Origin: Halorussus pelagicus
GTDB lineage: Archaea > Halobacteriota > Halobacteria > Halobacteriales > Haladaptataceae
Length of the DNA: 64,000 bases
Direction: 5' to 3'
NCBI RefSeq assembly: GCF_004087835.1
Contig: NZ_CP035119.1
Location: 2,108,001 to 2,172,000 of the forward strand
Shown here: in pieces, positions 8,731 through 17,653 of the stretch
How positions within the stretch are numbered: the first letter of the stretch is position 1
Layout of the letters: each line of letters opens with the position of its first letter
Notes under the pieces: generated by a model
The model's database searches: none
What the model was told of the DNA's origin: nothing
What the model saw: the letters and a program-made list of their open reading frames with translations, nothing else
Program-made: the position numbers and the translations under genes

Positions 8731-11700
8731 ATGAGCGATTCGGGGTCTACGACACTTGCAGACTTTTCCGACGGTGGCGGCGACGACCGCGACGTGGAGG
8801 CAGAGGCCCGTGCGGTCGCCGGAAGCGACACTCCGCGCACCGACTCGGTCGTCGATGCCGACGACTGGCTTCCCGACGCCGACGGGACGGTCGAACTCTC
8901 CGTTATACAGGTCGATTACACCATCGAGGGGTCGGGAGACGACGAAAAGCCCATCGTCCACGTCTTCGGACGGACGCGGGACAACGACCTCGAACATGTG
9001 CTGGTCCACGGGTTCGAGCCGTACTTTTACGCCCCGACGGACTCGCTGGATGCGCCGCCCGAAGAGCAGTACGACAGCCTCGTGGATAGCCGCGAGACCG
9101 ACGAGAACGGCGACTCCTTCGAGAGCATCCGCGGCGAGAAACTCACCAAGATAATCGGCCGGACGCCCCGCGACGTTGGGAACGTCCGCGACGAGTTCGA
9201 CCACTACGAGGCCGACATCCTCTTTCCCAACCGGTTTCTCATCGACAAGGACATCCAGAGCGGCATCCGCCTCCCCGAGCGCCGCGACGAGGACGGCGAC
9301 TTGCACTTCCACGACCAGTTGGACACGCTCGAAGCCGTCGAGGTCGAGGCCGACCCGCGCGTCCACTACTTCGACATCGAGGTGGACGACCGCTCGGGCT
9401 TCCCCGAGGAGGGCGAAGAGCCGATTATCTGTCTGACGACCTTCGACTCCTACGACGAGGAGTACATCGCGTGGCTGGCCGACGCGCCCGACGGCGACGC
9501 TGAGGCCCCCGCGGCGCTCCCCGACTACGAACCCATCGAGGAGATTGACCTCGACGTGCGCTCGTTCGACGACGAGCGCGCGATGCTGGCGGCGTATCTC
9601 GACTATCTGGACGAGACGGACGGAGACATCATCAGCGGCTGGAACGCCGACGATTTCGACGTTCCCTACCTCATCGACCGACTGGACGAACTGAACGGTC
9701 CCCACGAGTACGACCTCGACTCCGACCGCCTCTCGCGCGTGAACGAGGTCTGGCGCTCGGACTGGGGCGGCCCAACGGTCAAAGGTCGGGTCGTCTTCGA
9801 CCTGCTGTACGCCTACAAGCGCACCCAGCGCACGGAACTCGAATCCTACCGCCTCGACGCCGTGGGCGAAGTCGAGTTGGGCGTCGGCAAAGAGCGGTAC
9901 GCGGGCGACATCGGCGACCTCTGGGAGAACGACCCCGAGCGCCTGCTGGAGTACAACGTCAGGGACGTGGAACTCTGCGTGGAACTCGACCGCAAGCAGG
10001 ACATCGTCTCCTTCTGGGAGGAAGTCGCCTCCTTCGTCGGCTGTAAACTCGAAGACGCGACGACGCCGGGCGACGCCGTGGACATGTACGTCCTCCACAA
10101 GGCCTACGGGCGGTTTGCGCTCCCTTCGAAGGGCAAACAGGAGAGCGAGGACTTCGAGGGCGGCGCGGTGTTCGAGCCGATTACCGGCGTCAAGGAGAAC
10201 GTGACGGTGCTGGACCTGAAGAGTCTCTACCCGATGGCGATGACGACTATCAACGCCTCACCCGAGACACAGGCCGACCCCGAGGACTACGAGAGTCGCG
10301 AGGAGTTCGAGGCCGAGACGTACACCGCGCCGACCGGGACCCACTTCCGAAAGGAACCGGACGGCATCATCCGGGAGATAATCGACGAAACCCTCGACGA
10401 GCGCGAGGAGAAGAAGGCCCTGCGCGACGAACACGACCCCGAAACCGTCGAGTACGAGCGTTTTAACCGGCAGCAACAAGCTGTCAAGGTAATTATGAAT
10501 TCTCTCTACGGCGTCTCTGGTTGGGATCGATTCCGCCTCTACGACAAGAAAGCGGCCGCCGCGATTACCGCGACGGGTCGAGATGTCATCGACTACACGC
10601 AGGAGCAGGCCAAAGAGATGGGCCATAACGTTGCGTATGGCGACAGCGTAACCGGCGATAGACCCATTGTCGTCCGTGATCCGAACGGAAACATCCGTAT
10701 CCGGCCTATCGAAGAACTGTTCGAGAGAGCGACACCGAAACCGGACGACGGAATTCTCGTTACCGCCGACGGGGGTCCGGTCGCCAGTGTCGAATCGCCA
10801 AAGGACCATGCCGCACTGGAGGAGTGGGACGCGCTCTCAGTAAATGAGAACGGGAAAGCCGAGTGGAAATCCATCGAGGGCGTGATTAGACACGAAACCG
10901 ACAAGCAGGTCGTCAAACTCCAGCATAAGTTCGGCGAGTCAGTGACGACTCGTGACCACTCCTACGTCGTTGAAGATGGCGACGAACTGGTCGAAGCGAC
11001 GCCGGAAGACGTTGAGGCGCCGCTACGCGTTCCCGGCGTACCGGAAGTCGAGGCTGTCGAGGAAATCGACGTGTACGAGGTCCTGAAAGGGTACGAGCGA
11101 GAGTATGAAGACGGCCGCGGAACCGGCGGCACGACGACCAAGACGAAGCGAGTGCATGCGAACGACGAGTGCGTTTGGTTCGGACACGAGCATCATCACG
11201 GTCTCGACAAGACAATTACCGTCAAGCGATACATCGACCTCGATGGTGAGGGCGGTGAGGCGCTACTCCGCTTACTAGGTGCGTACGTTCCGGAAGGCAG
11301 TGCTTCGACAGTCGAAACTGCCTCCGGCAAGTTCGGTGCCAGCATCGCGGAGTCGAGGCGAGAATGGCTTCGCCAACTTCGAGAGGACTATCACCGACTG
11401 TTCGACGGTACGACTGCCAATATCATCGCTAGCGACACGAATGGCGAACGAACCATCGAGTACGACACCGCTAGTGGAGACAGTTCGGTGACGTACGACG
11501 ATGGGACGCAGAAACTCCAGATGATGAACGAACTGGCGGCGGTGTTCTTCAGGGAGTTCGCCGGACAGACCTCACGTGGAAAGCGAGTTCCCTCCTTCGT
11601 GTTCCATCTCCCCGAGGAGAAACAGGACGTGTTCCTCCAGATGCTTGTGGAGGGCGACGGTTCGCGGGAGTTCCCAAGGTACTCCGAGGAGTACGCGGAA

Positions 11701-12792
11701 CAGAATTTCGACTTCGAGACGGTAAGCCGCGAACTGGCCGCAGGGCTATCGACGTTGCTTACTCAGCGCGGACAGAATCACTCGCTCAAGTACCGCGATT
11801 CGAAGGACTCGTATACGATTCGCACTTGCGATTACTATCGCTCCGGTCGAGAACCCGTACGTACCGAAGTCGAACACGACGGATACGTCTACGACTTGAG
11901 CGTCGCAGACAACGAGAACTTTGTCGATGCAGTCGGTGGGGTAGTCCTCCACAATACGGACTCGGTCATGCTCGAACTCGGGGGTGACATCGACAAGGAG
12001 GAAGCTATCGAGCAGTCCTTCGAGATAGAGGAACACATCAACGAGGCGTACGACGACTTCGCGCGTGAGGAGTTGAACGCCGACCACCACCGCTTCCAGA
12101 TCGAGTTCGAGAAGCTCTATCGCCGGTTCTTCCAAGCGGGCAAGAAGAAGCGCTACGCCGGACACATCGTCTGGAAGGAGGGCAAGCACGTAGACGATAT
12201 CGACATCACGGGCTTCGAGTACAAGCGGTCGGACATCGCGCCCATCACCAAGGAGGTCCAGAAGCGAGTCATCGACATGATCGTCCACGGCGAGGACTTA
12301 GAAGACGTGAAAGAGTACGTCCACGACGTTATCGAGGACTACCAAGCGGGTAACGTGAATCTGGACGACGTGGGCATCCCCGGCGGCATCGGCAAGCGTC
12401 TCGACGCCTACGACACCGACACCGCGCAGGTCCGCGGCGCGAAGTACGCCAACCTCATGCTCGGGACGAACTTCCAGCGGGGAAGCAAGCCCAAGCGACT
12501 CTACCTTGAGGGCGTTCACCCGGACTTCTGGCAGCGGATGGAGAACGAAAGGGGGTTCGACCCGAGCGGCAACTCGAAGGAAGACCGTCTCTACCGGGAG
12601 TTCAAGAAGGACCCCGACGTGATCTGCTTCGAGTTCTCCGACGAGGTGCCCGAGGAGTTCGAGGTCGATTGGCCCAAGATGCTCGACAAGACGTTGCAGG
12701 GTCCCATCGAACGCATTCTCGAAGCGCTTGACATCTCGTGGGACGAGGTGAAATCCGGGCAGGAACAGACCGGACTCGGCAGTTTCGTCTGA
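8731..12792 (+). CDS. polB: Family B DNA polymerase PolB with an intein
   Basis: The reading frame encodes 1353 residues, of which 437 are an intein. The spliced enzyme would be about 916 residues, normal for an archaeal replicative PolB. Exonuclease motifs are visible (YFDIEVDD, GWNADDFDVPYL, YNVRDVEL), as are polymerase motifs LDLKSLYPMAMTTIN, VIMNSLYGVSG and YGD joined to TDSV after splicing. The C terminus ends in QTGLGSFV, a PIP box for PCNA. The start at 8731 is set by the TATA box at 8701; an in-frame extension back to 8659 is less likely. The intein splits the catalytic YGDTD motif, so the polymerase should be inactive until splicing. Confidence 0.97.
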   Translation: MSDSGSTTLADFSDGGGDDRDVEAEARAVAGSDTPRTDSVVDADDWLPDADGTVELSVIQVDYTIEGSGDDEKPIVHVFGRTRDNDLEHVLVHGFEPYFYAPTDSLDAPPEEQYDSLVDSRETDENGDSFESIRGEKLTKIIGRTPRDVGNVRDEFDHYEADILFPNRFLIDKDIQSGIRLPERRDEDGDLHFHDQLDTLEAVEVEADPRVHYFDIEVDDRSGFPEEGEEPIICLTTFDSYDEEYIAWLADAPDGDAEAPAALPDYEPIEEIDLDVRSFDDERAMLAAYLDYLDETDGDIISGWNADDFDVPYLIDRLDELNGPHEYDLDSDRLSRVNEVWRSDWGGPTVKGRVVFDLLYAYKRTQRTELESYRLDAVGEVELGVGKERYAGDIGDLWENDPERLLEYNVRDVELCVELDRKQDIVSFWEEVASFVGCKLEDATTPGDAVDMYVLHKAYGRFALPSKGKQESEDFEGGAVFEPITGVKENVTVLDLKSLYPMAMTTINASPETQADPEDYESREEFEAETYTAPTGTHFRKEPDGIIREIIDETLDEREEKKALRDEHDPETVEYERFNRQQQAVKVIMNSLYGVSGWDRFRLYDKKAAAAITATGRDVIDYTQEQAKEMGHNVAYGDSVTGDRPIVVRDPNGNIRIRPIEELFERATPKPDDGILVTADGGPVASVESPKDHAALEEWDALSVNENGKAEWKSIEGVIRHETDKQVVKLQHKFGESVTTRDHSYVVEDGDELVEATPEDVEAPLRVPGVPEVEAVEEIDVYEVLKGYEREYEDGRGTGGTTTKTKRVHANDECVWFGHEHHHGLDKTITVKRYIDLDGEGGEALLRLLGAYVPEGSASTVETASGKFGASIAESRREWLRQLREDYHRLFDGTTANIIASDTNGERTIEYDTASGDSSVTYDDGTQKLQMMNELAAVFFREFAGQTSRGKRVPSFVFHLPEEKQDVFLQMLVEGDGSREFPRYSEEYAEQNFDFETVSRELAAGLSTLLTQRGQNHSLKYRDSKDSYTIRTCDYYRSGREPVRTEVEHDGYVYDLSVADNENFVDAVGGVVLHNTDSVMLELGGDIDKEEAIEQSFEIEEHINEAYDDFAREELNADHHRFQIEFEKLYRRFFQAGKKKRYAGHIVWKEGKHVDDIDITGFEYKRSDIAPITKEVQKRVIDMIVHGEDLEDVKEYVHDVIEDYQAGNVNLDDVGIPGGIGKRLDAYDTDTAQVRGAKYANLMLGTNFQRGSKPKRLYLEGVHPDFWQRMENERGFDPSGNSKEDRLYREFKKDPDVICFEFSDEVPEEFEVDWPKMLDKTLQGPIERILEALDISWDEVKSGQEQTGLGSFV
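10645..11955 (+). mobile_element. Intein with LAGLIDADG-type homing endonuclease in polB (YGD/TDS site)
   Basis: The intein covers PolB residues 639-1075. It begins with Ser (SVTGDRPIVV) and ends with His-Asn (VVLHN), followed by Thr as the +1 residue. The splicing B-block TTRDHSYV has the expected Thr-x-x-His. Two endonuclease blocks are visible, LLGAYVPEG near residue 848 and MLVEGDGS near 971, so the homing endonuclease looks intact. The insertion point is the polymerase YGDTDS motif, the site usually named pol-c. Third-position GC is clearly lower than in the flanking extein, as expected for a mobile insert. Confidence 0.95.
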
Positions 12793-12926
12793 GTTCGGGT
12801 GTCGCACTGACCGGTCATCCCTCGTGATAGCTTTTCTCATTCCGAAAAGATATTTTCCGTGGCGCGAAACCATTTACGTGGGAATGCGAAAGTATTATGG
12901 GTGGCACAACCCATTCTCCATACGAC

Positions 12927-12940
12927 TTAGGTGAACCTAA
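12927..12940. promoter_or_regulatory. DtxR/IdeR-like operator in front of sufC
   Basis: TTAGGTGAACCTAA is a palindrome with perfect 6-bp arms. It ends 2 nt before the sufC ATG and starts just after the transcription start predicted from TATTAT at 12893-12898. From memory of the DtxR consensus TTAGGTTAGCCTAAC, 13 of 15 positions match when the following C is included. A bound iron-dependent regulator would block initiation. This is a prediction, not a known site. Confidence 0.6.
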
Positions 12941-12942
12941 CA

Positions 12943-13842
12943 ATGGCAACGCTCGAACTCAAAAATCTACACGCAGAGGTCGTCGAAGCCGACGAGAAGA
13001 TTCTCAACGGCGTCGACCTCCAAGTTGACTCGGGAGAAATTCACGCCCTGATGGGACCGAACGGAAGCGGGAAGTCCACCACGGCGAAAGTAATCGCTGG
13101 CCACCCGGCCTACGAGGTAACCGAGGGAGAGGTCATTCTCACCCTCGACGACGAGGACGTACCGGAAGACAAGCGGTCTTGGGACCTTCTCGACCTCGAA
13201 CCGAACGAGCGCGCGGCGCTCGGCATCTTCCTCGGTTTCCAGTATCCGGCCGAAATCGAGGGCGTCACGATGGTCAACTTCCTCCGACAGGCGCTCAACG
13301 CCAAACTCGACGAGCAAGCGGAACTCTTCGAGGACGAAGACGAGGAAGCTGAGGCCGACGACGAAGACGAAGACGCGGGCTACGACACCAGTCCCATGGA
13401 GGGTCCCGCCGACGAGGGCGAGGTTGACGTTGCGGAGTTCCAGCAGATTCTCTCCGAGAAGATGGACCTGCTCGACATGGACGAGGAGTTCGCCCATCGG
13501 TACCTCAACGCTGGCTTCTCCGGCGGCGAGAAGAAGCAAAACGAGGTCCTTCAGGCGGCCATCCTCGAACCGTCCATCGCGGTGCTGGACGAGATCGACT
13601 CCGGTCTCGACATCGACCGCCTACAGGACGTGTCGAACGGTATCAACGCCCTGCGCGACGAGCAGGGCACCGGCGTTCTCCAGATTACTCACTACCAGCG
13701 GATTCTCGACTACGTCGAACCCGACCACGTTCACGTCATGCTCGACGGCGAAATCGCCATGAGCGGTGGCGCGGAACTGGCCGAGAAGCTGGAAGACAAG
13801 GGGTACGACTGGGTCAGAGACGAAGTCTACGAGGCTGCGTAA
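12943..13842 (+). CDS. sufC: Fe-S cluster assembly ATPase SufC
   Basis: SufC is the ABC-type ATPase of the SufBCD scaffold that builds Fe-S clusters. The 299-residue protein has Walker [10 protein letters not shown] near residue 35, the signature [10 protein letters not shown] near 195 and Walker [12 protein letters not shown]. Between them is an extra acidic segment (residues about 125-165, rich in Glu and Asp) that bacterial SufC lacks; I take this as a halophile adaptation. I chose the ATG at 12943; the in-frame GTG at 12931 lies inside the palindrome. It is the first gene of sufC-sufB-sufD. Confidence 0.96.
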   Translation: MATLELKNLHAEVVEADEKILNGVDLQVDSGEIHALMGPNGSGKSTTAKVIAGHPAYEVTEGEVILTLDDEDVPEDKRSWDLLDLEPNERAALGIFLGFQYPAEIEGVTMVNFLRQALNAKLDEQAELFEDEDEEAEADDEDEDAGYDTSPMEGPADEGEVDVAEFQQILSEKMDLLDMDEEFAHRYLNAGFSGGEKKQNEVLQAAILEPSIAVLDEIDSGLDIDRLQDVSNGINALRDEQGTGVLQITHYQRILDYVEPDHVHVMLDGEIAMSGGAELAEKLEDKGYDWVRDEVYEAA

Positions 13843-13851
13843 GGTGATAGC

Positions 13852-15282
13852 ATGAGTTCGGAACAAGATCAACTAAAAGAGACAAACACGGAGGAACGTT
13901 TCGCGTTCAAGAAGGACGAGAGCGCGGCGGTCAAATCCGACAAGGGGCTGACCGAAGAGGTCGTACGCCTCATCAGCGAGGACAAGGGCGAACCGGACTG
14001 GATGCTGGAGCGACGGCTCCGGGCACTCGAGCATTGGAACGAGATGCCGATGCCGACCGACTGGCCCGGCCAGCCGGACCTGACCGAGTTGGACGTAGAG
14101 GAAATCGTGCCGTACATCCGGCCGGACGTGGACAAACGCGAGGGCGCGGATAGCTGGGACGACCTGCCGGAAGACATTCAGGACACCTTCGAGAAACTGG
14201 GCATCCCGGAAGCCGAGCGCAAGGCGCTGTCGGGCGTCGGCGCCCAGTACGAGTCCGAAGTCGTCTACCAGAACATGCAGGAACAGTGGGAAGAGAAGGG
14301 CGTCGTGTTCTGCAACATGGACGAGGCCGTGCGAGAGCACGAAGACCTCGTCAAAGAACACTTCATGACCTCCTGCGTTCCCCCGAGCGACAACAAGTTC
14401 GCCGCGCTTCACGGCGCCGTCTGGTCGGGCGGGAGCTTCGTTTACGTCCCCGAAGACGTGACCGTCGAAATGCCCGTGCAGGCCTACTTCCGGATGAACT
14501 CGGAAGGGATGGGCCAGTTCGAGCACACCCTCATCATCGCCGAAGAGGGTTCGGAAGTCCACTACATCGAGGGCTGTTCGGCACCCAAATACGGAAGCCA
14601 CAATCTTCACTCCGGCGGCGTCGAGGTCTTCGTCGGCGAGGACGCCCACGTTCAGTATTCGACCGTCCAGAACTGGTCGAAAAACACCTTCAACCTCAAC
14701 ACCAAGCGCGCCATCGTCGAGAAAGGTGGCCGCATGGAGTGGGTGTCCGGAAGCATGGGGTCGAAAGCGACGATGCTCTACCCCTGCACCATCCTGAAGG
14801 GCCGCAACGCGTCGGCGAACAACATCACCATCGCGTTCGCTGGCGAGGGCCAGAACATCGACACCGGCGCGAAAGTCTACCACAACGCGCCCCACACCAA
14901 GTCCACCATCGAGTCCAAATCCATCAGCAAGGACGGTGGCCGCACCAACTACCGCGGTCTCGTCCACATCTCGGAGGGCGCGGAACACTCCTCCACATCG
15001 GTGGAGTGTGACGCGCTGATGTTCGACAACGAGTCAACGTCGGACACGATGCCGTACATGGAGATCGACGAGTCGAAAGTGGACGTGGCCCACGAGGCGA
15101 CGGTCGGGAAAATCGGCGACGAGGACGTGTTCTACCTCCAAAGCCGTGGCTTGGACGACGACGACGCCAAGCAGATGATCGTCTCCGGGTTTATCGAGCC
15201 GATTACCGAGGAGCTACCCATCGAGTACGCCGTCGAACTCAATCGACTCATCGAACTCGAAATGGAGGGGAGCCTCGGATGA
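13852..15282 (+). CDS. sufB: Fe-S cluster assembly scaffold SufB
   Basis: SufB (476 residues) is the cluster-building subunit of the SufBCD complex. The N-terminal segment (about 1-130) is helical, followed by the long parallel beta-helix core typical of SufB/SufD. Family signatures include GAVWSGGSFVYVPEDV, EGCSAPKYG, NWSKNTFNLNTKR and, near the end, the GKIGDEDVFYLQSRGLD segment. It starts 9 nt after the sufC stop with a weak GGTGAT ribosome site. The stop overlaps sufD by ATGA, so the partners are coupled. Confidence 0.97.
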   Translation: MSSEQDQLKETNTEERFAFKKDESAAVKSDKGLTEEVVRLISEDKGEPDWMLERRLRALEHWNEMPMPTDWPGQPDLTELDVEEIVPYIRPDVDKREGADSWDDLPEDIQDTFEKLGIPEAERKALSGVGAQYESEVVYQNMQEQWEEKGVVFCNMDEAVREHEDLVKEHFMTSCVPPSDNKFAALHGAVWSGGSFVYVPEDVTVEMPVQAYFRMNSEGMGQFEHTLIIAEEGSEVHYIEGCSAPKYGSHNLHSGGVEVFVGEDAHVQYSTVQNWSKNTFNLNTKRAIVEKGGRMEWVSGSMGSKATMLYPCTILKGRNASANNITIAFAGEGQNIDTGAKVYHNAPHTKSTIESKSISKDGGRTNYRGLVHISEGAEHSSTSVECDALMFDNESTSDTMPYMEIDESKVDVAHEATVGKIGDEDVFYLQSRGLDDDDAKQMIVSGFIEPITEELPIEYAVELNRLIELEMEGSLG

Positions 15283-16493
15283 CCGCGACACAAGTCCACG
15301 AGACCATCTCCGAGGAGACGGTTCGGGAGATCTCCGACGAACTCGGGGAACCCGACTGGCTCCTCGACACTCGCCTCGACGCCCTCGCGGCGCTCGACGA
15401 GTTGGAGATGCCCGACGTGATTCGAACGCCGGGCCGCGACTGGACCAACCTCGACGGGCTGGACTACGAGAGCTTCGTAGACCCGCTGAACGCCGCCGAG
15501 GAGAAAGACCAACTCGGTCCCGAGGAGGCCGAAGTCCTCCCGCTCTCGGAAGCCGTCGAAGAGCGCGAGGACCTCCTGAAGGAGCACTTCGGGTCGGTCA
15601 TCGACCCGCAGGAGAACTACCTGACCGCACTCTCGACCGCCCTGTTCAGCACGGGCACGCTGGTCTACGTCCCGAAGAACGTCGATGCCGAGGACGTTAC
15701 TATCCGGACGACCCAGCACTCCCAGTCGCTGTTCAATTACACGCTGGTCGTCACCGAGCAGTCTTCGTCCGTTACCATCCTCGAACGGCAGGACACCGGC
15801 GAATCCGTCGAAGGCGACCGCTACTACAGCGGCCTCGTGGAAGTCGCCGCGGGCGAGAACAGCCACGTCCAGTACGGCTCGCTACAGGACTTAGACGAGG
15901 AGACGTACAACTACACGCTCAAGCGCGGCGACGCCGACGACTACGCTACGGTCAACTGGGTCGAGGGCAACGTCGGGTCGCGTCTGACGAAGTCCTCGGT
16001 CGAGACCGAACTGAACGGCGAAGGCTCCGAAACCAAGACGGTCGGCGCGTTCTTCGGTCACGACGACCAGCACTTCGACATCGCGGCCCGCGTCTGGCAC
16101 AACACGGCTCACACGACCGCTGACCTCGTGACTCGCGGTGTCCTCGACGACGACGCGCGCTCGGTCTACGAGGGCGTGCAGGACGTCGGCCGAGACGCGT
16201 GGGACACCAACTCCTACCAGCGCGAGAACACCCTGATGCTGAGCGACGAGAGCGAGGCCGACGCCTCCCCGAAGCTCATCATCAACAACCACGACACCGA
16301 GGCCAGTCACTCGGCGACCGTCGGCCAGATAGACGAGGAGGACATGTTCTACATGACCTCCCGCGGACTCGACGACGAGTCGGCCCGCAACATGCTGGTC
16401 GAAGGCTTCTTCGTCCCGGTGCTCGAAGAGGTCGAAGTCGAGGAACTACGCGAAGACCTCGAAACCCGCGTGCGGGAACGACTCCACGAGTAG
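15279..16493 (+). CDS. sufD: Fe-S cluster assembly protein SufD
   Basis: SufD (404 residues) is the paralogue that forms a heterodimer with SufB. It shares the C-terminal signature (GQIDEEDMFYMTSRGLD) and the central beta-helix, but the N-terminal region is shorter. The gene overlaps sufB by 4 nt. It is the last of the three suf genes; the next gene is preceded by its own TATA-like element 90 nt downstream. Confidence 0.95.
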   Translation: MTATQVHETISEETVREISDELGEPDWLLDTRLDALAALDELEMPDVIRTPGRDWTNLDGLDYESFVDPLNAAEEKDQLGPEEAEVLPLSEAVEEREDLLKEHFGSVIDPQENYLTALSTALFSTGTLVYVPKNVDAEDVTIRTTQHSQSLFNYTLVVTEQSSSVTILERQDTGESVEGDRYYSGLVEVAAGENSHVQYGSLQDLDEETYNYTLKRGDADDYATVNWVEGNVGSRLTKSSVETELNGEGSETKTVGAFFGHDDQHFDIAARVWHNTAHTTADLVTRGVLDDDARSVYEGVQDVGRDAWDTNSYQRENTLMLSDESEADASPKLIINNHDTEASHSATVGQIDEEDMFYMTSRGLDDESARNMLVEGFFVPVLEEVEVEELREDLETRVRERLHE

Positions 16494-16612
16494 TCGCTCT
16501 CCCGATTCTACCGTTTCTTTCTCTCTGCTTCCTTCGCGCTCGCGTCGCCAGCGGTGCGCGCGGTCGAACCCGACCAAACGTGTTAAGTCTCCCAACTCCC
16601 GACAGTGTATCA

Positions 16613-16654
16613 ATGACAGTCGTACCGAAGTACAGCCACGGGTGGTCGGGATGA
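16613..16654 (+). CDS. Possible 13-residue leader ORF before the ferritin-like gene
   Basis: ATG at 16613 opens a 13-codon ORF (MTVVPKYSHGWSG) whose TGA overlaps the ATG of the next gene (ATGA at 16651). A TATA-like TGTTAAGT (16581-16588) lies about 27 nt upstream, so this ATG would be at the 5' end of a leaderless transcript. It could feed ribosomes onto the ferritin-like gene. The arrangement matches the one in front of mre11. Chance is not excluded. Confidence 0.4.
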   Translation: MTVVPKYSHGWSG

Positions 16655-17142
16655 CGGTCAACGACCGCGTCTCGACGGACAACCAACTCGCCCGCCTGCT
16701 CCAAATCGGGGTCGTACTGGAGGAAGTCGTCGAGGTCCGCGCGGCGCGTCACTACGAGACGCTCTCGCCGGACGAGCGCGACGACGCCGTCGAGGAACTG
16801 CTCGAAGCGGCCCGCGAGGAGTCCGCGGACCACCGACGCCGACTGGAAGACCTCATCGACCAGTTGGACGCCCGCGCGGTGCCCCTCGAAGAGATTCAGA
16901 CGCTCGTCGAAGGACGCTACGCCCAGACGGGTCCCGAGAGCTTCGACGGCGTTCTCTACGACCAACTCCACGGCGAGGAGACCGCGTACAAGTTCTACGA
17001 CGACCTCATCGAAGCCATCGAGGCCAGCGACACCGACTACGCGCTCGACCGCGAGGAACTGCTCGCCACTTTGAAGACGATTCGTGAGGAAGAGGCCGAA
17101 GGTGTCGAGGAAGTAACCGAAATTATGGAGGCCCGAGAATGA
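16651..17142 (+). CDS. Ferritin-like / rubrerythrin-fold protein
   Basis: The 163-residue protein is all-helical with possible metal ligands in the pattern of the ferritin-like fold: VEVRAARHYE near residue 30, EESADHRRR near 50 and HGEETAYKFYDDL near 110. Members store, oxidise or sense iron, or act as peroxidases; the precise role here is not known. I use the ATG at 16651; an in-frame GTG at 16642 is possible. It overlaps the following DtxR-type regulator by ATGA and follows sufBCD, which points to iron handling. Confidence 0.7.
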   Translation: MTVNDRVSTDNQLARLLQIGVVLEEVVEVRAARHYETLSPDERDDAVEELLEAAREESADHRRRLEDLIDQLDARAVPLEEIQTLVEGRYAQTGPESFDGVLYDQLHGEETAYKFYDDLIEAIEASDTDYALDREELLATLKTIREEEAEGVEEVTEIMEARE

Positions 17143-17567
17143 ACACCGCAGATCAGTATTTGAAAGCGATATATCTCGTACAGCGGATGGAGAACGGCCC
17201 GGCGTCAACCGGGTCGCTCGCTGACCGTCTCGACGTGAGTCCCGCGAGCGTCAACGAGATGATCGGGAAGCTTCAGGAACGGGGCCTCGCCGACCACGAG
17301 AAGTACAAGGGCGTCTCGCTGACCGACGAGGGCATCGAGCAGGCCCGCGAGGCGCTTCAGACCTACTGCATCATCGAGCGCTTCCTTCACAACGTTCTCG
17401 AAGTCGAGGAGTTCCCGAGCGAGGCCAAGGCGCTCGAAAGCGTCATCGACGAGACCGTCGCGGAGCGACTCGACACCATCATCGACCGCGAACCGCAGTG
17501 TCCGGACTGCTTCGACGCCGACGCCGACATGTGCGCGGAGTTGGTCAGCGAAGGCGAAGCGGACTGA
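17139..17567 (+). CDS. DtxR/SirR-family metal-dependent regulator, short form
   Basis: This 142-residue protein has the DtxR winged helix (residues about 5-65, with SLADRLDVSPASVNEMIGKL as the recognition region) and a helical dimerisation and metal-binding domain. It ends in a Cys-containing tail (CPDCFDADADMC) and lacks the C-terminal SH3-like (FeoA) domain. The start overlaps the ferritin-like gene by 4 nt, so the two are made together. An obvious candidate target is the palindrome before sufC. Whether it senses Fe or Mn cannot be read from the sequence. Confidence 0.85.
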   Translation: MNTADQYLKAIYLVQRMENGPASTGSLADRLDVSPASVNEMIGKLQERGLADHEKYKGVSLTDEGIEQAREALQTYCIIERFLHNVLEVEEFPSEAKALESVIDETVAERLDTIIDREPQCPDCFDADADMCAELVSEGEAD

Positions 17568-17653
17568 GTGCGTGGGTCGTTCTCGGGGGCTTTCGCGTTG
17601 CGTTCTACGTTCCAGTCCGAACGTTGAAGTCTAGATAGTCACAAATCCCACGC

